Origin: an uncultured Collinsella sp. | Lineage (GTDB): Bacteria > Actinomycetota > Coriobacteriia > Coriobacteriales > Coriobacteriaceae | Reading direction: 5' to 3' | NCBI GenBank assembly: GCA_937989795.1 | Contig: CALKBB010000375.1 | Location: forward strand, 1-8,357 | Length of the DNA stretch: 8,357 nucleotides | Part shown: one piece after another, positions 1 to 6,462 of the stretch | How positions within the stretch are numbered: the first letter of the stretch is position 1 | How the letters are laid out: each line of letters starts with the position of its first letter | Program-made: the position numbers and the translations under genes | Notes under the pieces: generated by a model | What the model saw: the letters and a program-made list of their open reading frames with translations, nothing else | Told to the model about the DNA's origin: nothing | Database searches by the model: none

Positions 1-317
1 CCAACATTCCCTTTAGCGTCGACGGCAAGCGCGTCGTGCTGGTGGACGACATCCTGTACACGGGTCGTACCATCCGCGCCGCTCTCGACGCCGTCATGGA
101 CCTGGGCCGTCCGAGCCGCATTGAGCTGGCAGTCCTCGTTGACCGCGGCCACCGCGAGCTCCCCATCTCGCCGGACTTTGTCGGCAAGAACGTTCCCTCG
201 TCGCATGAGGAGAACGTGCACCTATATATGAAGGAAGTCGACGGCCGCACCGCCGTCGAGATTAACGACGTCGCGCCGGGTTCCCACGTGGGCTCCGCGC
301 CGCTGGGAGGTGAGTAG
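1..317 (+). CDS. pyrR: PyrR, bifunctional pyrimidine operon regulator / uracil phosphoribosyltransferase (3' part, 5' end outside window)
   Basis: Only the last 104 residues are present, read from base 3 to the TAG at 315-317. The type I phosphoribosyltransferase PRPP loop is plain (VVLVDDILYTGRTIR, about residues 12-26 of the fragment). It is followed by the PyrR-typical VDRGHRELPI and VGKNVPSS stretches. In the family, PyrR binds pyr mRNA when UMP/UTP is high and lowers downstream expression, and many members also make UMP from uracil and PRPP. Its place as the gene before pyrB fits that role. The RNA-binding leader it would act on lies upstream, outside the window. The C-terminal tail (GSHVGSAPLGGE) seems longer than in Bacillus PyrR, and its last codons form the ribosome binding site of pyrB. 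The family call is very safe; whether the RNA-binding face is intact cannot be judged from this fragment. Confidence 0.95.
   Translation, partial: NIPFSVDGKRVVLVDDILYTGRTIRAALDAVMDLGRPSRIELAVLVDRGHRELPISPDFVGKNVPSSHEENVHLYMKEVDGRTAVEINDVAPGSHVGSAPLGGE
305..313 (+). promoter_or_regulatory. Ribosome binding site that decides the pyrB start
   Basis: GGGAGGTGA lies inside the last codons of pyrR. It is 8 nt upstream of GTG 322 but overlaps the other in-frame GTG at 310. This makes 322 the credible pyrB start and gives a 4-nt gap after the pyrR stop. Confidence 0.75.
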
Positions 318-321
318 TACC

Positions 322-1266
322 GTGGCGTTCAACCATAAGCACCTGATCGACATTACCGAGTACTCCGAAGAGGACATCAAGCTCATCCTCGAGACCGCCA
401 AGGCGTTCTCCGAGGTCAACGAGCGTGCCATTAAGAAGGTCCCCACGCTCAAGGGCAAGACCATCGTCAACATGTTCAACGAGCCCTCGACGCGCACCCG
501 CAGCTCCTTCGAGCTCGCCGAGAAGCGTCTTTCGGCCGACAGCCTCAACTTTGGCGGCTCCTCGACCTCCACGGTCAAGGGCGAGAGCCTCGTCGACACC
601 GTCGAGACCCTCAACGCCTATAAGATCGACTGCATCGTCGTTCGCGATAAGCACGCCGGCGCTCCCTACATCGTCACGCAGAACTCGCCCGCGAGCGTCA
701 TCTGCGCCGGTGACGGCAAGCACAACCATCCCACGCAGGCCCTGCTCGACCTGTACACCATCTGGGAGCACAAGGGCGACTTCCACGGTCTGAAGGTCGC
801 CGTCGTCGGCGATATCGCCCACTCCCGCGTGTGCGGCTCGCTGATCCCCGCCCTTAAGATCATGGGCTGCGAGACCTACGCCGTCGCCCCCGGCACGCTG
901 CTGCCGCCGTCGCCCGAGGTCCTGGGCTGCGACCACGTGACGAGCGACCTCGATTCCGTCCTGCCCGAGCTGGACGTCGTCTACATGCTGCGCGTGCAGC
1001 AGGAGCGCCTCGAGGGTGCCCCGTTCCCGACCATTCGCGAGTACCACAAGCTCTTCGGCCTGACCAAGGACCGCGAGAAGCTCATGAAGCCCGACGCGAT
1101 CATCTGCCACCCGGGCCCCATCAACCGCGGCGTCGAGTTCGACTCCTATATGGCCGACCACCCGCAACGCTCCGTCATCCTGGAGCAGGTCTACGCCGGT
1201 ATCTGCGTGCGTATGGCTATCCTGTATCTGCTGCTTGGAGGTGCCGATAATGGCCTTGCTTCTTAA
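322..1266 (+). CDS. pyrB: Aspartate carbamoyltransferase catalytic chain
   Basis: This cytosolic enzyme joins carbamoyl phosphate and L-aspartate to give N-carbamoyl-L-aspartate, the first committed step of pyrimidine synthesis. Counted from GTG 322 the protein is 314 aa, close to the usual 300-315. The carbamoyl-phosphate loop NEPSTRTRSSFE is at about residues 53-64. The mobile-loop lysine is K86 (STVKGES), HPTQALLDLY starts at H136, the aspartate-site LRVQ is at 223-226 and HPGPINRG at 263-270. A GTG at 310 is in frame, but the Shine-Dalgarno sequence overlaps it, so 322 is preferred. The 3' end overlaps pyrC by 17 nt, suggesting coupled translation. No pyrI regulatory-chain gene is adjacent, so a Bacillus-type trimer without PyrI is likely (inference). 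Confidence 0.97.
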   Translation: MAFNHKHLIDITEYSEEDIKLILETAKAFSEVNERAIKKVPTLKGKTIVNMFNEPSTRTRSSFELAEKRLSADSLNFGGSSTSTVKGESLVDTVETLNAYKIDCIVVRDKHAGAPYIVTQNSPASVICAGDGKHNHPTQALLDLYTIWEHKGDFHGLKVAVVGDIAHSRVCGSLIPALKIMGCETYAVAPGTLLPPSPEVLGCDHVTSDLDSVLPELDVVYMLRVQQERLEGAPFPTIREYHKLFGLTKDREKLMKPDAIICHPGPINRGVEFDSYMADHPQRSVILEQVYAGICVRMAILYLLLGGADNGLAS

Positions 1267-2539
1267 GAATGCCCACGTCGTCGACCCGTCCGTCGAGCTT
1301 GACGGTGTCGTTGACGTCCTGATCGACGGCGACAAGATCGCCGAGGTCGGCGAGAATCTCGCCGTCGAGGGAGCCGAGGTCCGCGACCTTTCCGGCAAGT
1401 ACCTCGTCCCCGGCCTGGTGGATATGCACGTTCACCTTCGTGAGCCCGGCTACGAGGTCAAAGAGGACATCGAGAGCGGCACCCGCGCTGCTGCCAAGGG
1501 CGGCTTTACCGGCGTGTGCGCCATGCCCAACACCGATCCCGTCACCGATAACGGCACCGTCGTGGAGTTCGTCAAGTCCCGTGCTGCCGAGGTCGGTCAC
1601 TGCCGCGTCTATCCGTCGGGCGCCATGACCCGCGGTCTTAAGGGCGAGGCCATGTCCGAGATGGGTGATATGGTCGCCCACGGCGCCGTCGCCTTCACCG
1701 ACGACGGTCGCGGCGTGCAGGGCGCGGGCATGCTCCGTCGCTGCATGGACTACGGCAAGATGTTCGGCAAGGTCTTTATGAGCCACTGCCAGGACGAGGA
1801 CCTGGTCGGCCACGGCCAGATCAACGAGGGCAAGGTCTCGACCCGTCTGGCTCTCGAGGGCTGGCCGGCTGCCGGCGAGGAGCTCCAGATCGCTCGCGAC
1901 ATCGAGATCGCCAAGCTGACCGGCGCCAAGCTGCACATTCAGCACATCTCCACCGCCCATGGCCTGGAGATCGTGCGTGCCGGTAAGGCCGCTGGTGTTC
2001 AGGTTACCTGCGAGGCTACTCCGCACCACATGTTCCTGACCGAGAACGACCTGGACGAGACCTACAACACCTCGCTCAAGGTCAACCCGCCGCTGCGCAC
2101 CGACGAGGACGCCGAGGCCATCCGTCAGGGCGTCATCGACGGCACCGTCGACGTTATCGTCACCGATCACGCTCCCCACACCCCGTGGGAGAAGGCGCGC
2201 GAGTTCGAGCTTGCGCCCTTTGGCATGATCGGCCTCGAGACCTCGCTGTCGCTCGTACTCACCGAGCTGGTCAACACGGGCAAGATGAGTATGGGCCGCA
2301 TGGTCGAGCTCATGGCCATCAAGCCGCGTGAGATCCTGGGCCTCGACCAGGTTCAGGTCAAGGCGGGCTCCGTTGCCGACCTGACCGTGTTCGACGCGTC
2401 CGCCACCTGGACGGTCGGCGAGGATGGATACGAGTCGCGTGCCGAGAACTCCGGTTTTGCCGGCCGCACGCTCACTGGTCGTGCCACCGATGTGTTTGTC
2501 GGCGGTAAGCAGACGCTCGCCGACGGCTGCATCTGCTAG
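1250..2539 (+). CDS. pyrC: Dihydroorotase (class I, zinc-dependent amidohydrolase)
   Basis: It reversibly cyclises N-carbamoyl-L-aspartate to L-dihydroorotate, the third pathway step, in the cytosol. The 429-aa length fits class I bacterial dihydroorotases. Metal-site residues expected from the amidohydrolase family are all visible: HVH at H60/H62 within DMHVHLREPG, D151 in FTDDG (the aspartate ligand typical of the Aquifex-like class), H179 in SHCQDED, H232 in IQHIS and D306 in TDHAPH. The substrate-binding MPNT is at 92-95. ATG 1250 has GGAGGT 7 nt upstream (1237-1242). An in-frame TTG at 1235 is rejected because it overlaps that site. The gene starts inside the pyrB end. It is followed by the only sizeable gap in the operon. 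Confidence 0.97.
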   Translation: MALLLKNAHVVDPSVELDGVVDVLIDGDKIAEVGENLAVEGAEVRDLSGKYLVPGLVDMHVHLREPGYEVKEDIESGTRAAAKGGFTGVCAMPNTDPVTDNGTVVEFVKSRAAEVGHCRVYPSGAMTRGLKGEAMSEMGDMVAHGAVAFTDDGRGVQGAGMLRRCMDYGKMFGKVFMSHCQDEDLVGHGQINEGKVSTRLALEGWPAAGEELQIARDIEIAKLTGAKLHIQHISTAHGLEIVRAGKAAGVQVTCEATPHHMFLTENDLDETYNTSLKVNPPLRTDEDAEAIRQGVIDGTVDVIVTDHAPHTPWEKAREFELAPFGMIGLETSLSLVLTELVNTGKMSMGRMVELMAIKPREILGLDQVQVKAGSVADLTVFDASATWTVGEDGYESRAENSGFAGRTLTGRATDVFVGGKQTLADGCIC

Positions 2540-2559
2540 CATAGCCTTATCGCTTTTGT

Positions 2560-2598
2560 GCGCGGTGCCCTTGCGGTGCCGCGCTTTCTGTTCGTTTT
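2560..2598 (+). terminator. Terminator-like hairpin in the pyrC-pyrK gap (possible attenuator)
   Basis: GCGCGGTGCC (2560-2569) pairs with GGTGCCGCGC (2575-2584) around a 5-nt loop. The stem has ten pairs, two of them G-T wobbles. A T-rich but interrupted stretch follows (TTTCTGTTCGTTTT, 2585-2598). The shape is that of an intrinsic terminator, but it sits 21 nt after the pyrC stop with pyrK continuing in the same direction. Partial termination or mRNA stabilisation between operon halves is therefore as plausible as full termination. I see no sequence resembling the PyrR-binding loop consensus beside it. Confidence 0.45.
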
Positions 2599-2600
2599 GA

Positions 2601-2616
2601 CCATGCAACCGCATGG
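2601..2616 (+). promoter_or_regulatory. Small perfect hairpin just upstream of the pyrK start
   Basis: CCATGC (2601-2606), loop AACC, GCATGG (2611-2616). The right arm runs into the purine-rich GGGGGA (2615-2620) that precedes GGAG 2623-2626 and the ATG at 2632. When folded it could hide part of the ribosome landing area. Six base pairs can also occur by chance, so any function is inference. Confidence 0.3.
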
Positions 2617-2631
2617 GGGATTGGAGCGTCT

Positions 2632-3423
2632 ATGCCCACACCTTCCACTGCACGCATGCACGACTTTGAGGTCGTCTCGAACCGGGAGATTGCCGACGGC
2701 ATCTTCTCGCTCGTCATCTCGGCCCCCAAGCTTGCAAGTGCGCTCAAGCCCGGTCAGTTTGTGAACATTGCCGTGCCCGGTGATGCGTCCTCGCTGCTTC
2801 GCGTGCCCCTGAGCTTCTATCGCGCCGACGCCCAGGCCGGCACCGTCGAGCTGTGGTACGCCGTCGTGGGCGACGACACCCGTCGTCTGTCGCAGATGGC
2901 CCCCGGTTCCACCTCTAATCTGCTGGGCCCCGGCGGACGCGGCTGGCTTGTGCCCGAGGGCACCAGGAAAGCGCTGCTCGTTGCGGGCGGCATCGGTGTT
3001 CCGCCCGTGCTGTGCCTTGCCGACAAGCTTGCCGAGCAGGGTGTGGCCGTCGACGTGTGCCTGGGCTTTGGCACCGCGTCCAAGGCTGTGGGTATCGATG
3101 AGTTCCGCGCTCTGTGCGATACGGTCGACGTTTGCACCGACGACGGCTCGCTCGGCACGCACGGTTTTTGCACCGATCCTGCCGCCGAGCTGCTCGGCGA
3201 GGGCGGCTACGACTATGTGGCCAGCTGCGGCCCCGCCGTCATGATGAAGAAGGTCGCCGCCGCTGCTGCCGAGGCCGGTGCGTACTGCGAGGTGTCGCTC
3301 GAGCGCATGATGAGCTGTGGCTTTGGCGCCTGCAACACCTGCAATGTCGAGACGGTCGACGGTATGAAGGGCGCCTGCATGTGCGGCCCCGTGTTCGATG
3401 CTTCCAAGGTGGTGGTCTTCTAG
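2632..3423 (+). CDS. pyrK: Dihydroorotate dehydrogenase B, electron-transfer subunit (FAD, [2Fe-2S])
   Basis: PyrK passes electrons from dihydroorotate oxidation in the PyrD subunit, through a [2Fe-2S] cluster and FAD, to NAD+. The 263-aa protein has the ferredoxin-reductase fold order. First comes an FAD-binding beta-barrel with RVPLSFY at 57-63 (the RxxS motif). Next is an NAD-binding domain with GGIGVPPVL at 119-127. Last is a C-terminal cluster domain with C229, C234, C237 and C249 (CGFGACNTC, then C) ending in CGPVF. An additional C251 lies inside the last motif. ATG 2632 has GGAG 5 nt upstream. A second in-frame ATG at 2656 would only drop the unconserved first residues. The gene is directly followed by pyrD, its obligate partner, with a 1-nt overlap if GTG 3423 is used. 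Confidence 0.95.
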   Translation: MPTPSTARMHDFEVVSNREIADGIFSLVISAPKLASALKPGQFVNIAVPGDASSLLRVPLSFYRADAQAGTVELWYAVVGDDTRRLSQMAPGSTSNLLGPGGRGWLVPEGTRKALLVAGGIGVPPVLCLADKLAEQGVAVDVCLGFGTASKAVGIDEFRALCDTVDVCTDDGSLGTHGFCTDPAAELLGEGGYDYVASCGPAVMMKKVAAAAAEAGAYCEVSLERMMSCGFGACNTCNVETVDGMKGACMCGPVFDASKVVVF

Positions 3424-4346
3424 TGGGTACTGTGAACATGGCCGTCGATTTCGGCGGCGTCAAGATGCAAAACCCCATCAACACCGCAGCCGGTACCTTT
3501 GGCTACGGTTGGCAGTTCCAGAACTTCTTCGATGTCTCCCAGCTGGGCGCCATCACCACCAAGGGTTGTGCTGCCGAGCCCTGGCCCGGCAACCCCGCGC
3601 CCCGCATGGCTGAGATCCCGGGCGGCATGATCAACTCCGTGGGCCTTCAGAACCCCGGCGTGGCTGCCTTTGCCCGTGAGTCCGGTCCGTGGCTCGAGCA
3701 GCTCTCCAAGGACGGTTGCCAGGTCATCTGCCAGGTCGCCGGTCACTCCGTCGAGGAGTTTGTCCGCGCGCTCGAGATGTATGTCGAGCTGTGCCCCTGG
3801 GCTGCCGGCTACGAGATCAACGTGAGCTGCCCTAATATCGCCGCCGGCGGTGCCGCCATGGGCTCCACGCCCGAGGGCGCCTCTTCCGTTATGGCTGCCT
3901 GCCGTAAGGTGACCGATAAGCCGCTGTTCGTAAAGATGGCTCCGGTTAACGTCGCCGAGATTGCGAAGGCTCTCGAGGCCGCCGGCGCCGACGGCCTTTC
4001 GGTCATCAACTCTATCCAGGGCATGGCCATCGACGTTCACACCCGCAAGTCCCGCGTGGCCAAGCCCAAGGGCGGCCTTTCGGGCCCGCTGTGCCACCAC
4101 ATCGCCGTGCGCATGGTCTGGGAGGTTGCCCAGGCCGTCGATATCCCCATCAACGGTGTCGGTGGCGTCATGACGGGCGAAGATGCGGCCGAGTTTATCC
4201 TGGCCGGCGCCACCTGCGTGTCGGTCGGCATGGCCAACTTCGTCGATCCGTGCGCTTCGATTAAGATCGCACGTGAGCTCGAGGCCTGGGCGGAGTCCCA
4301 GGGCGTGAAGGACATCAACGAGCTGGTAGGTGCTTTCGAATGCTAG
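3423..4346 (+). CDS. pyrD: Dihydroorotate dehydrogenase B, catalytic subunit (type 1B, FMN)
   Basis: It oxidises dihydroorotate to orotate with FMN in the cytosol and works as a complex with PyrK. The protein is 307 aa, near Bacillus PyrDB. The TIM barrel shows NPINTAAGTFGYG near the N-terminus, IPGGMINSVGLQNPG at about 66-80 and INVSCPN with C136. Type 1 enzymes use this cysteine as base, where membrane-bound type 2 enzymes use serine. GGLSGP and the C-terminal GVGGVMTGEDAAEFILAGA bind FMN. Three in-frame starts exist: GTG 3423, GTG 3432 and ATG 3438. GTG 3423 is chosen because GGTGG lies 7 nt upstream and it overlaps the pyrK stop by one base. ATG 3438 matches the family N-terminus about as well and remains possible. 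The end overlaps pyrF by 7 nt. Confidence 0.96.
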   Translation: MGTVNMAVDFGGVKMQNPINTAAGTFGYGWQFQNFFDVSQLGAITTKGCAAEPWPGNPAPRMAEIPGGMINSVGLQNPGVAAFARESGPWLEQLSKDGCQVICQVAGHSVEEFVRALEMYVELCPWAAGYEINVSCPNIAAGGAAMGSTPEGASSVMAACRKVTDKPLFVKMAPVNVAEIAKALEAAGADGLSVINSIQGMAIDVHTRKSRVAKPKGGLSGPLCHHIAVRMVWEVAQAVDIPINGVGGVMTGEDAAEFILAGATCVSVGMANFVDPCASIKIARELEAWAESQGVKDINELVGAFEC

Positions 4347-5056
4347 AGACCGATGCCCGCGACCGCGTTATCGTCGCCCTCGACTGTGACCGTGAGCGTG
4401 CGCTCGAGCTCGCCCACGAGCTTTCTGGTCACGCCGCTTGGCTTAAGGTTGGCATGACGCTCTATTACGCTGAGGGTCCCGAGATCGTCAAGACGTTCAA
4501 GGACCTGGGCTTTAAGGTCTTCCTCGATCTCAAGTTCCATGACATTCCGCATCAGGTGCGCGGTGCCGCCCGTTCTGCCTCGCTTGCCGGCGCCGACCTG
4601 CTTTCGGTCCACGGTCTGGGCTCAGGTGCTATGCTCGCTGCGTGCCGTGAGGGTGCCGAGGAGGCGCGCGAGGACCGCGCCAAGCTCGTTGCCATCACCG
4701 TGCTCACGAGCATGAATCAGGATTCGCTGGCCGAGATCGGCGTCGTCTCGCCCGTGGCCGAGGAGGCTGCCCGCCTGGCAAAGCTTGCCCAGGCCAACGG
4801 CATCGACGGCATCGTGTGCTCGCCGATGGAGGCCCATGACATGCGCGAGCTGCTCGGCCCCGACGCGCTGATCGTGACTCCGGGCGTGCGTCCGGTTGGC
4901 GCCGCCTTGGGCGATCAATCCCGCGTGGCGACGCCCTCCCAGGCTATCGAGCGCGGTGCGAGCCACATCGTGGTGGGCCGACCCATTACCGGTGCCGACG
5001 ACCCGGTTGCCGCATTTGACGCCATCGTTGCCGAGCTGGTCGAAAACGTCGCCTAA
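4340..5056 (+). CDS. pyrF: Orotidine 5'-phosphate decarboxylase
   Basis: It decarboxylates OMP to UMP, the last step of the pathway. The 238-aa length is standard for the bacterial family. The catalytic tetrad region DLKFHDIP gives D63, K65 and D68. D15 (ALDCD) and K36 (LKVGM) match the other substrate and proton-network residues. VTPGVRP and VVGRPIT near the C-terminus are the phosphate-gripping motifs. ATG 4340 overlaps the pyrD stop (ATGCTAG) and has AGGT 8 nt upstream, so translation is probably coupled. pyrF is the last pyr gene here. pyrE, which makes its substrate OMP from orotate and often sits next to it, does not follow. Confidence 0.97.
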   Translation: MLETDARDRVIVALDCDRERALELAHELSGHAAWLKVGMTLYYAEGPEIVKTFKDLGFKVFLDLKFHDIPHQVRGAARSASLAGADLLSVHGLGSGAMLAACREGAEEAREDRAKLVAITVLTSMNQDSLAEIGVVSPVAEEAARLAKLAQANGIDGIVCSPMEAHDMRELLGPDALIVTPGVRPVGAALGDQSRVATPSQAIERGASHIVVGRPITGADDPVAAFDAIVAELVENVA

Positions 5057-5101
5057 TGGATTCCCTCAAGTCACCACTTTTGGGTCTCATTAGCACAAAT
5101 T

Positions 5102-5159
5102 AGCCCCTGTGCCTGCGAAAACTTTCCCATCCTTTGTGTGGAATCGCAGGTCAGGGGCT
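5102..5159 (+). terminator. Large two-part hairpin after pyrF (probable operon end, weak T tract)
   Basis: AGCCCCTG (5102-5109) pairs with CAGGGGCT (5152-5159). Inside it CCTGCGA (5112-5118) pairs with TCGCAGG (5144-5150), and TTCC (5124-5127) can pair with GGAA (5140-5143). The outer and inner stems of 8 and 7 pairs are perfect, separated by TG/T. The 3' tail (TAACTTTG) is a poor U run for an intrinsic terminator, so termination is inferred mainly from position after pyrF. It could instead be a processed mRNA end, an RNA element or a dispersed palindromic repeat. The rest of the 240-bp spacer (5057-5296) holds the mihF promoter region and no gene that I can support. Confidence 0.45.
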
Positions 5160-5220
5160 TAACTTTGACCTCCGTATATTGCACTTTTCGCAGGTATCGT
5201 CTAACCTATGGAGCCGTCGA

Positions 5221-5276
5221 TTGGGCATTTAGTGCGTTTGACGTGCTAAAATGCCAATTATTGAATCAGATATAAC
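5221..5276 (+). promoter_or_regulatory. Candidate promoter region and dyad upstream of mihF
   Basis: Three sigma-70-like options overlap: TTGACG (5238-5243) with TTGAAT (5261-5266) at 17-nt spacing; an extended -10 TGCTAAAAT (5244-5252) without a good -35; and TATAAC (5271-5276) without a good -35. A dyad, GGCATTT (5224-5230) against AAATGCC (5249-5255), brackets the TTGACG. With a bulged A5248 it extends to 12 pairs around a 7-nt centre, including wobble pairs. This is a plausible operator site, but which promoter is used cannot be decided by eye. Confidence 0.4.
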
Positions 5277-5296
5277 CCAACTATTTGGAGGTTCGA

Positions 5297-5605
5297 ATGG
5301 CACTCCCTCAGCTTACCGACGAGCAGCGCAAGCAGGCTCTTGAGAAGGCTGCCGCCGCACGTCACGCTCGCGCTGAGCTTCGCGAGCAGATCAAGAAGGG
5401 CGAGAAGTCCCTCGAGTCCGTGCTCAACTCCGATGACCCCATCGCTTCCCGCATGAAGGTTTCCACCCTCATCGAGTCTCTGCCCGGTTATGGCAAGGCC
5501 AAGGCCGCCAAGATCATGGAGGAGCTCGGCATCTCCGCTACCCGTCGCGTCCAGGGCCTCGGTGTCCGTCAGCGCGAGCAGCTTCTCGAGCAGCTGACCA
5601 AATAA
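5297..5605 (+). CDS. mihF: Integration host factor, actinobacterial type (mIHF)
   Basis: This small basic nucleoid-associated DNA-binding protein is unrelated in fold to the proteobacterial IHF alpha/beta pair. The 102-aa sequence begins MALPQLTDEQR and continues ALEKAAAARHARAELREQIKKGE, very like mycobacterial mIHF. A helix-two-turn-helix segment follows (LPGYGKAKAAKIMEELGI, about 62-79), then the RRVQGLGVRQR motif (83-93). Known homologues bend or bridge DNA and were first found as a factor for phage L5 integration. ATG 5297 has GGAGGT at 5287-5292, only 4 nt away but strong. An in-frame TTG at 5285 overlaps that site and is rejected. It leads a unit with gmk, rpoZ and thiI; mihF next to gmk is a recurring actinobacterial pairing. 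Confidence 0.93.
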   Translation: MALPQLTDEQRKQALEKAAAARHARAELREQIKKGEKSLESVLNSDDPIASRMKVSTLIESLPGYGKAKAAKIMEELGISATRRVQGLGVRQREQLLEQLTK

Positions 5606-6175
5606 GTGAGCGCTCAGGATTCAAAGCTCTTTGTGATTTCTGGACCGTCAGGTGCAGGCAAGGGCACGCTCGTCACTCGTGTGCGCGAGCGTCGCTCGAA
5701 CCTGGGCCTGACGGTTTCGGCTACCACGCGAGCACCACGCAAAGGTGAGGTCGACGGCGTCAACTACTTTTTTCTGACGCGCGAGGAGTTCGACCGCCGC
5801 GTGGCAAACGGTGAGTTTGTTGAGTGGGCTGAGGTCCACGGCAACTGCTACGGCACGTTGGTGAGCGAGGTCACATCCAAGCTCGCCTCTGGCGCATCTC
5901 TGATTTTGGAGATCGATGTCCAGGGCGCCCTGCAGGTCAAGGAGCGTTTCCCCGAGGCCGTGTTGATCTTTATCAAGCCGCCTTCGCTCGAGGTGCTTCG
6001 CGATCGCCTGGTCGGTCGCGGTACCGAGACGCCCGAGACGATTGAGCTGCGTATGGCAAACGCCGCCGATGAACTTGCCCTTGCCGACCGCTACGACGAC
6101 GTCGTGGTTAATGACGATCTCGACCGCGCGACCGATGAGCTCGTTCGCGTTCTCGATATGCATGAAAGGATCTGA
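5606..6175 (+). CDS. gmk: Guanylate kinase
   Basis: It phosphorylates GMP to GDP with ATP in the cytosol. The 189 aa match the family length of about 185-210. The P-loop GPSGAGKGT spans 13-21. The GMP-binding stretch SATTRAPRKGEVDGVNYFF is at 38-56, with GEFVEWAEVHGNCYGT at 69-84 and EIDVQGA at 102-108. The lid region RLVGRGTETPETIELRM is at 134-150. The GTG start at 5606 comes directly after the mihF TAA with no intervening base. No strong Shine-Dalgarno sequence is seen, so initiation probably depends on ribosomes finishing mihF (inference). In Firmicutes this enzyme is a target of (p)ppGpp inhibition; whether that holds here cannot be read from the sequence. Confidence 0.97.
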   Translation: MSAQDSKLFVISGPSGAGKGTLVTRVRERRSNLGLTVSATTRAPRKGEVDGVNYFFLTREEFDRRVANGEFVEWAEVHGNCYGTLVSEVTSKLASGASLILEIDVQGALQVKERFPEAVLIFIKPPSLEVLRDRLVGRGTETPETIELRMANAADELALADRYDDVVVNDDLDRATDELVRVLDMHERI

Positions 6176-6180
6176 GGTCC

Positions 6181-6462
6181 GTGTCCGTTGTAAAGCCTTG
6201 CATTGACGATCTTCTGGAGAAGACCGATCACAACCGCTTCCTGCTCGCCTCGCTTGCCTCTAAGCGCGCCTGCGACATTAACAGCATGCTGCGTGGCCAG
6301 CACAACCGTGTGCTCGCCGTCCAGGATGTCGACGACATCACCATCGGGCTTTCCGGTGCCGACACCATCTCGATGGCTATGGACGAGATTGTCGACGGCG
6401 ATATCTCCTACGACGAGGCCCGTTACGAGAAGGCGCTCGGCCACAAGGTTGCTGAAGCCTAA
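6181..6462 (+). CDS. rpoZ: DNA-directed RNA polymerase omega subunit
   Basis: Omega assists folding and assembly of the beta-prime subunit. The 93-aa protein shows the family core: IDDLLEKTDHNRFLLASLASKRACDIN (about 8-34), with NRF and the KRA motif that pack on beta-prime, and a C-terminal YDEARYEKALG. Start GTG 6181 follows the gmk stop by 5 nt. GAAAGGA lies 10 nt upstream and GAGG 3 nt upstream, so the ribosome site is adequate but not ideal. Placement after gmk is widely conserved across bacteria and supports the call. The C-terminal half (LSGADTISMAMDEIVDGDIS) is less conserved. Confidence 0.93.
   Translation: MSVVKPCIDDLLEKTDHNRFLLASLASKRACDINSMLRGQHNRVLAVQDVDDITIGLSGADTISMAMDEIVDGDISYDEARYEKALGHKVAEA

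Noticed and set aside
262..1398. Open frame on the - strand (378 codons) antisense to pyrB
   Set aside because: Same cause: it mirrors codon bias of pyrB and spans two gene boundaries without a credible product.
1217..2614. Long open frame on the - strand (465 codons) antisense to pyrC
   Set aside because: It is a shadow of the strongly conserved pyrC frame, with a repetitive Ala/Gly/Asp/Val/Leu composition and no motif.
2558..2764. Short + strand frame across the pyrC-pyrK gap as a possible leader peptide
   Set aside because: It runs into pyrK in another frame, no good ribosome site precedes it, and it encodes no run of regulatory codons.
3114..3422. Upstream in-frame extension of pyrD into pyrK
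   Set aside because: The extension is Arg-rich out-of-frame pyrK sequence. PyrDB homologues start near 3423-3438.
5057..5296. tRNA, small protein gene or riboswitch in the pyrF-mihF spacer
   Set aside because: No tRNA fold with T-loop sequence, no start codon with a ribosome site giving a believable peptide, and no known riboswitch core that I can recognise. Only the hairpins and promoter-like boxes are supportable.
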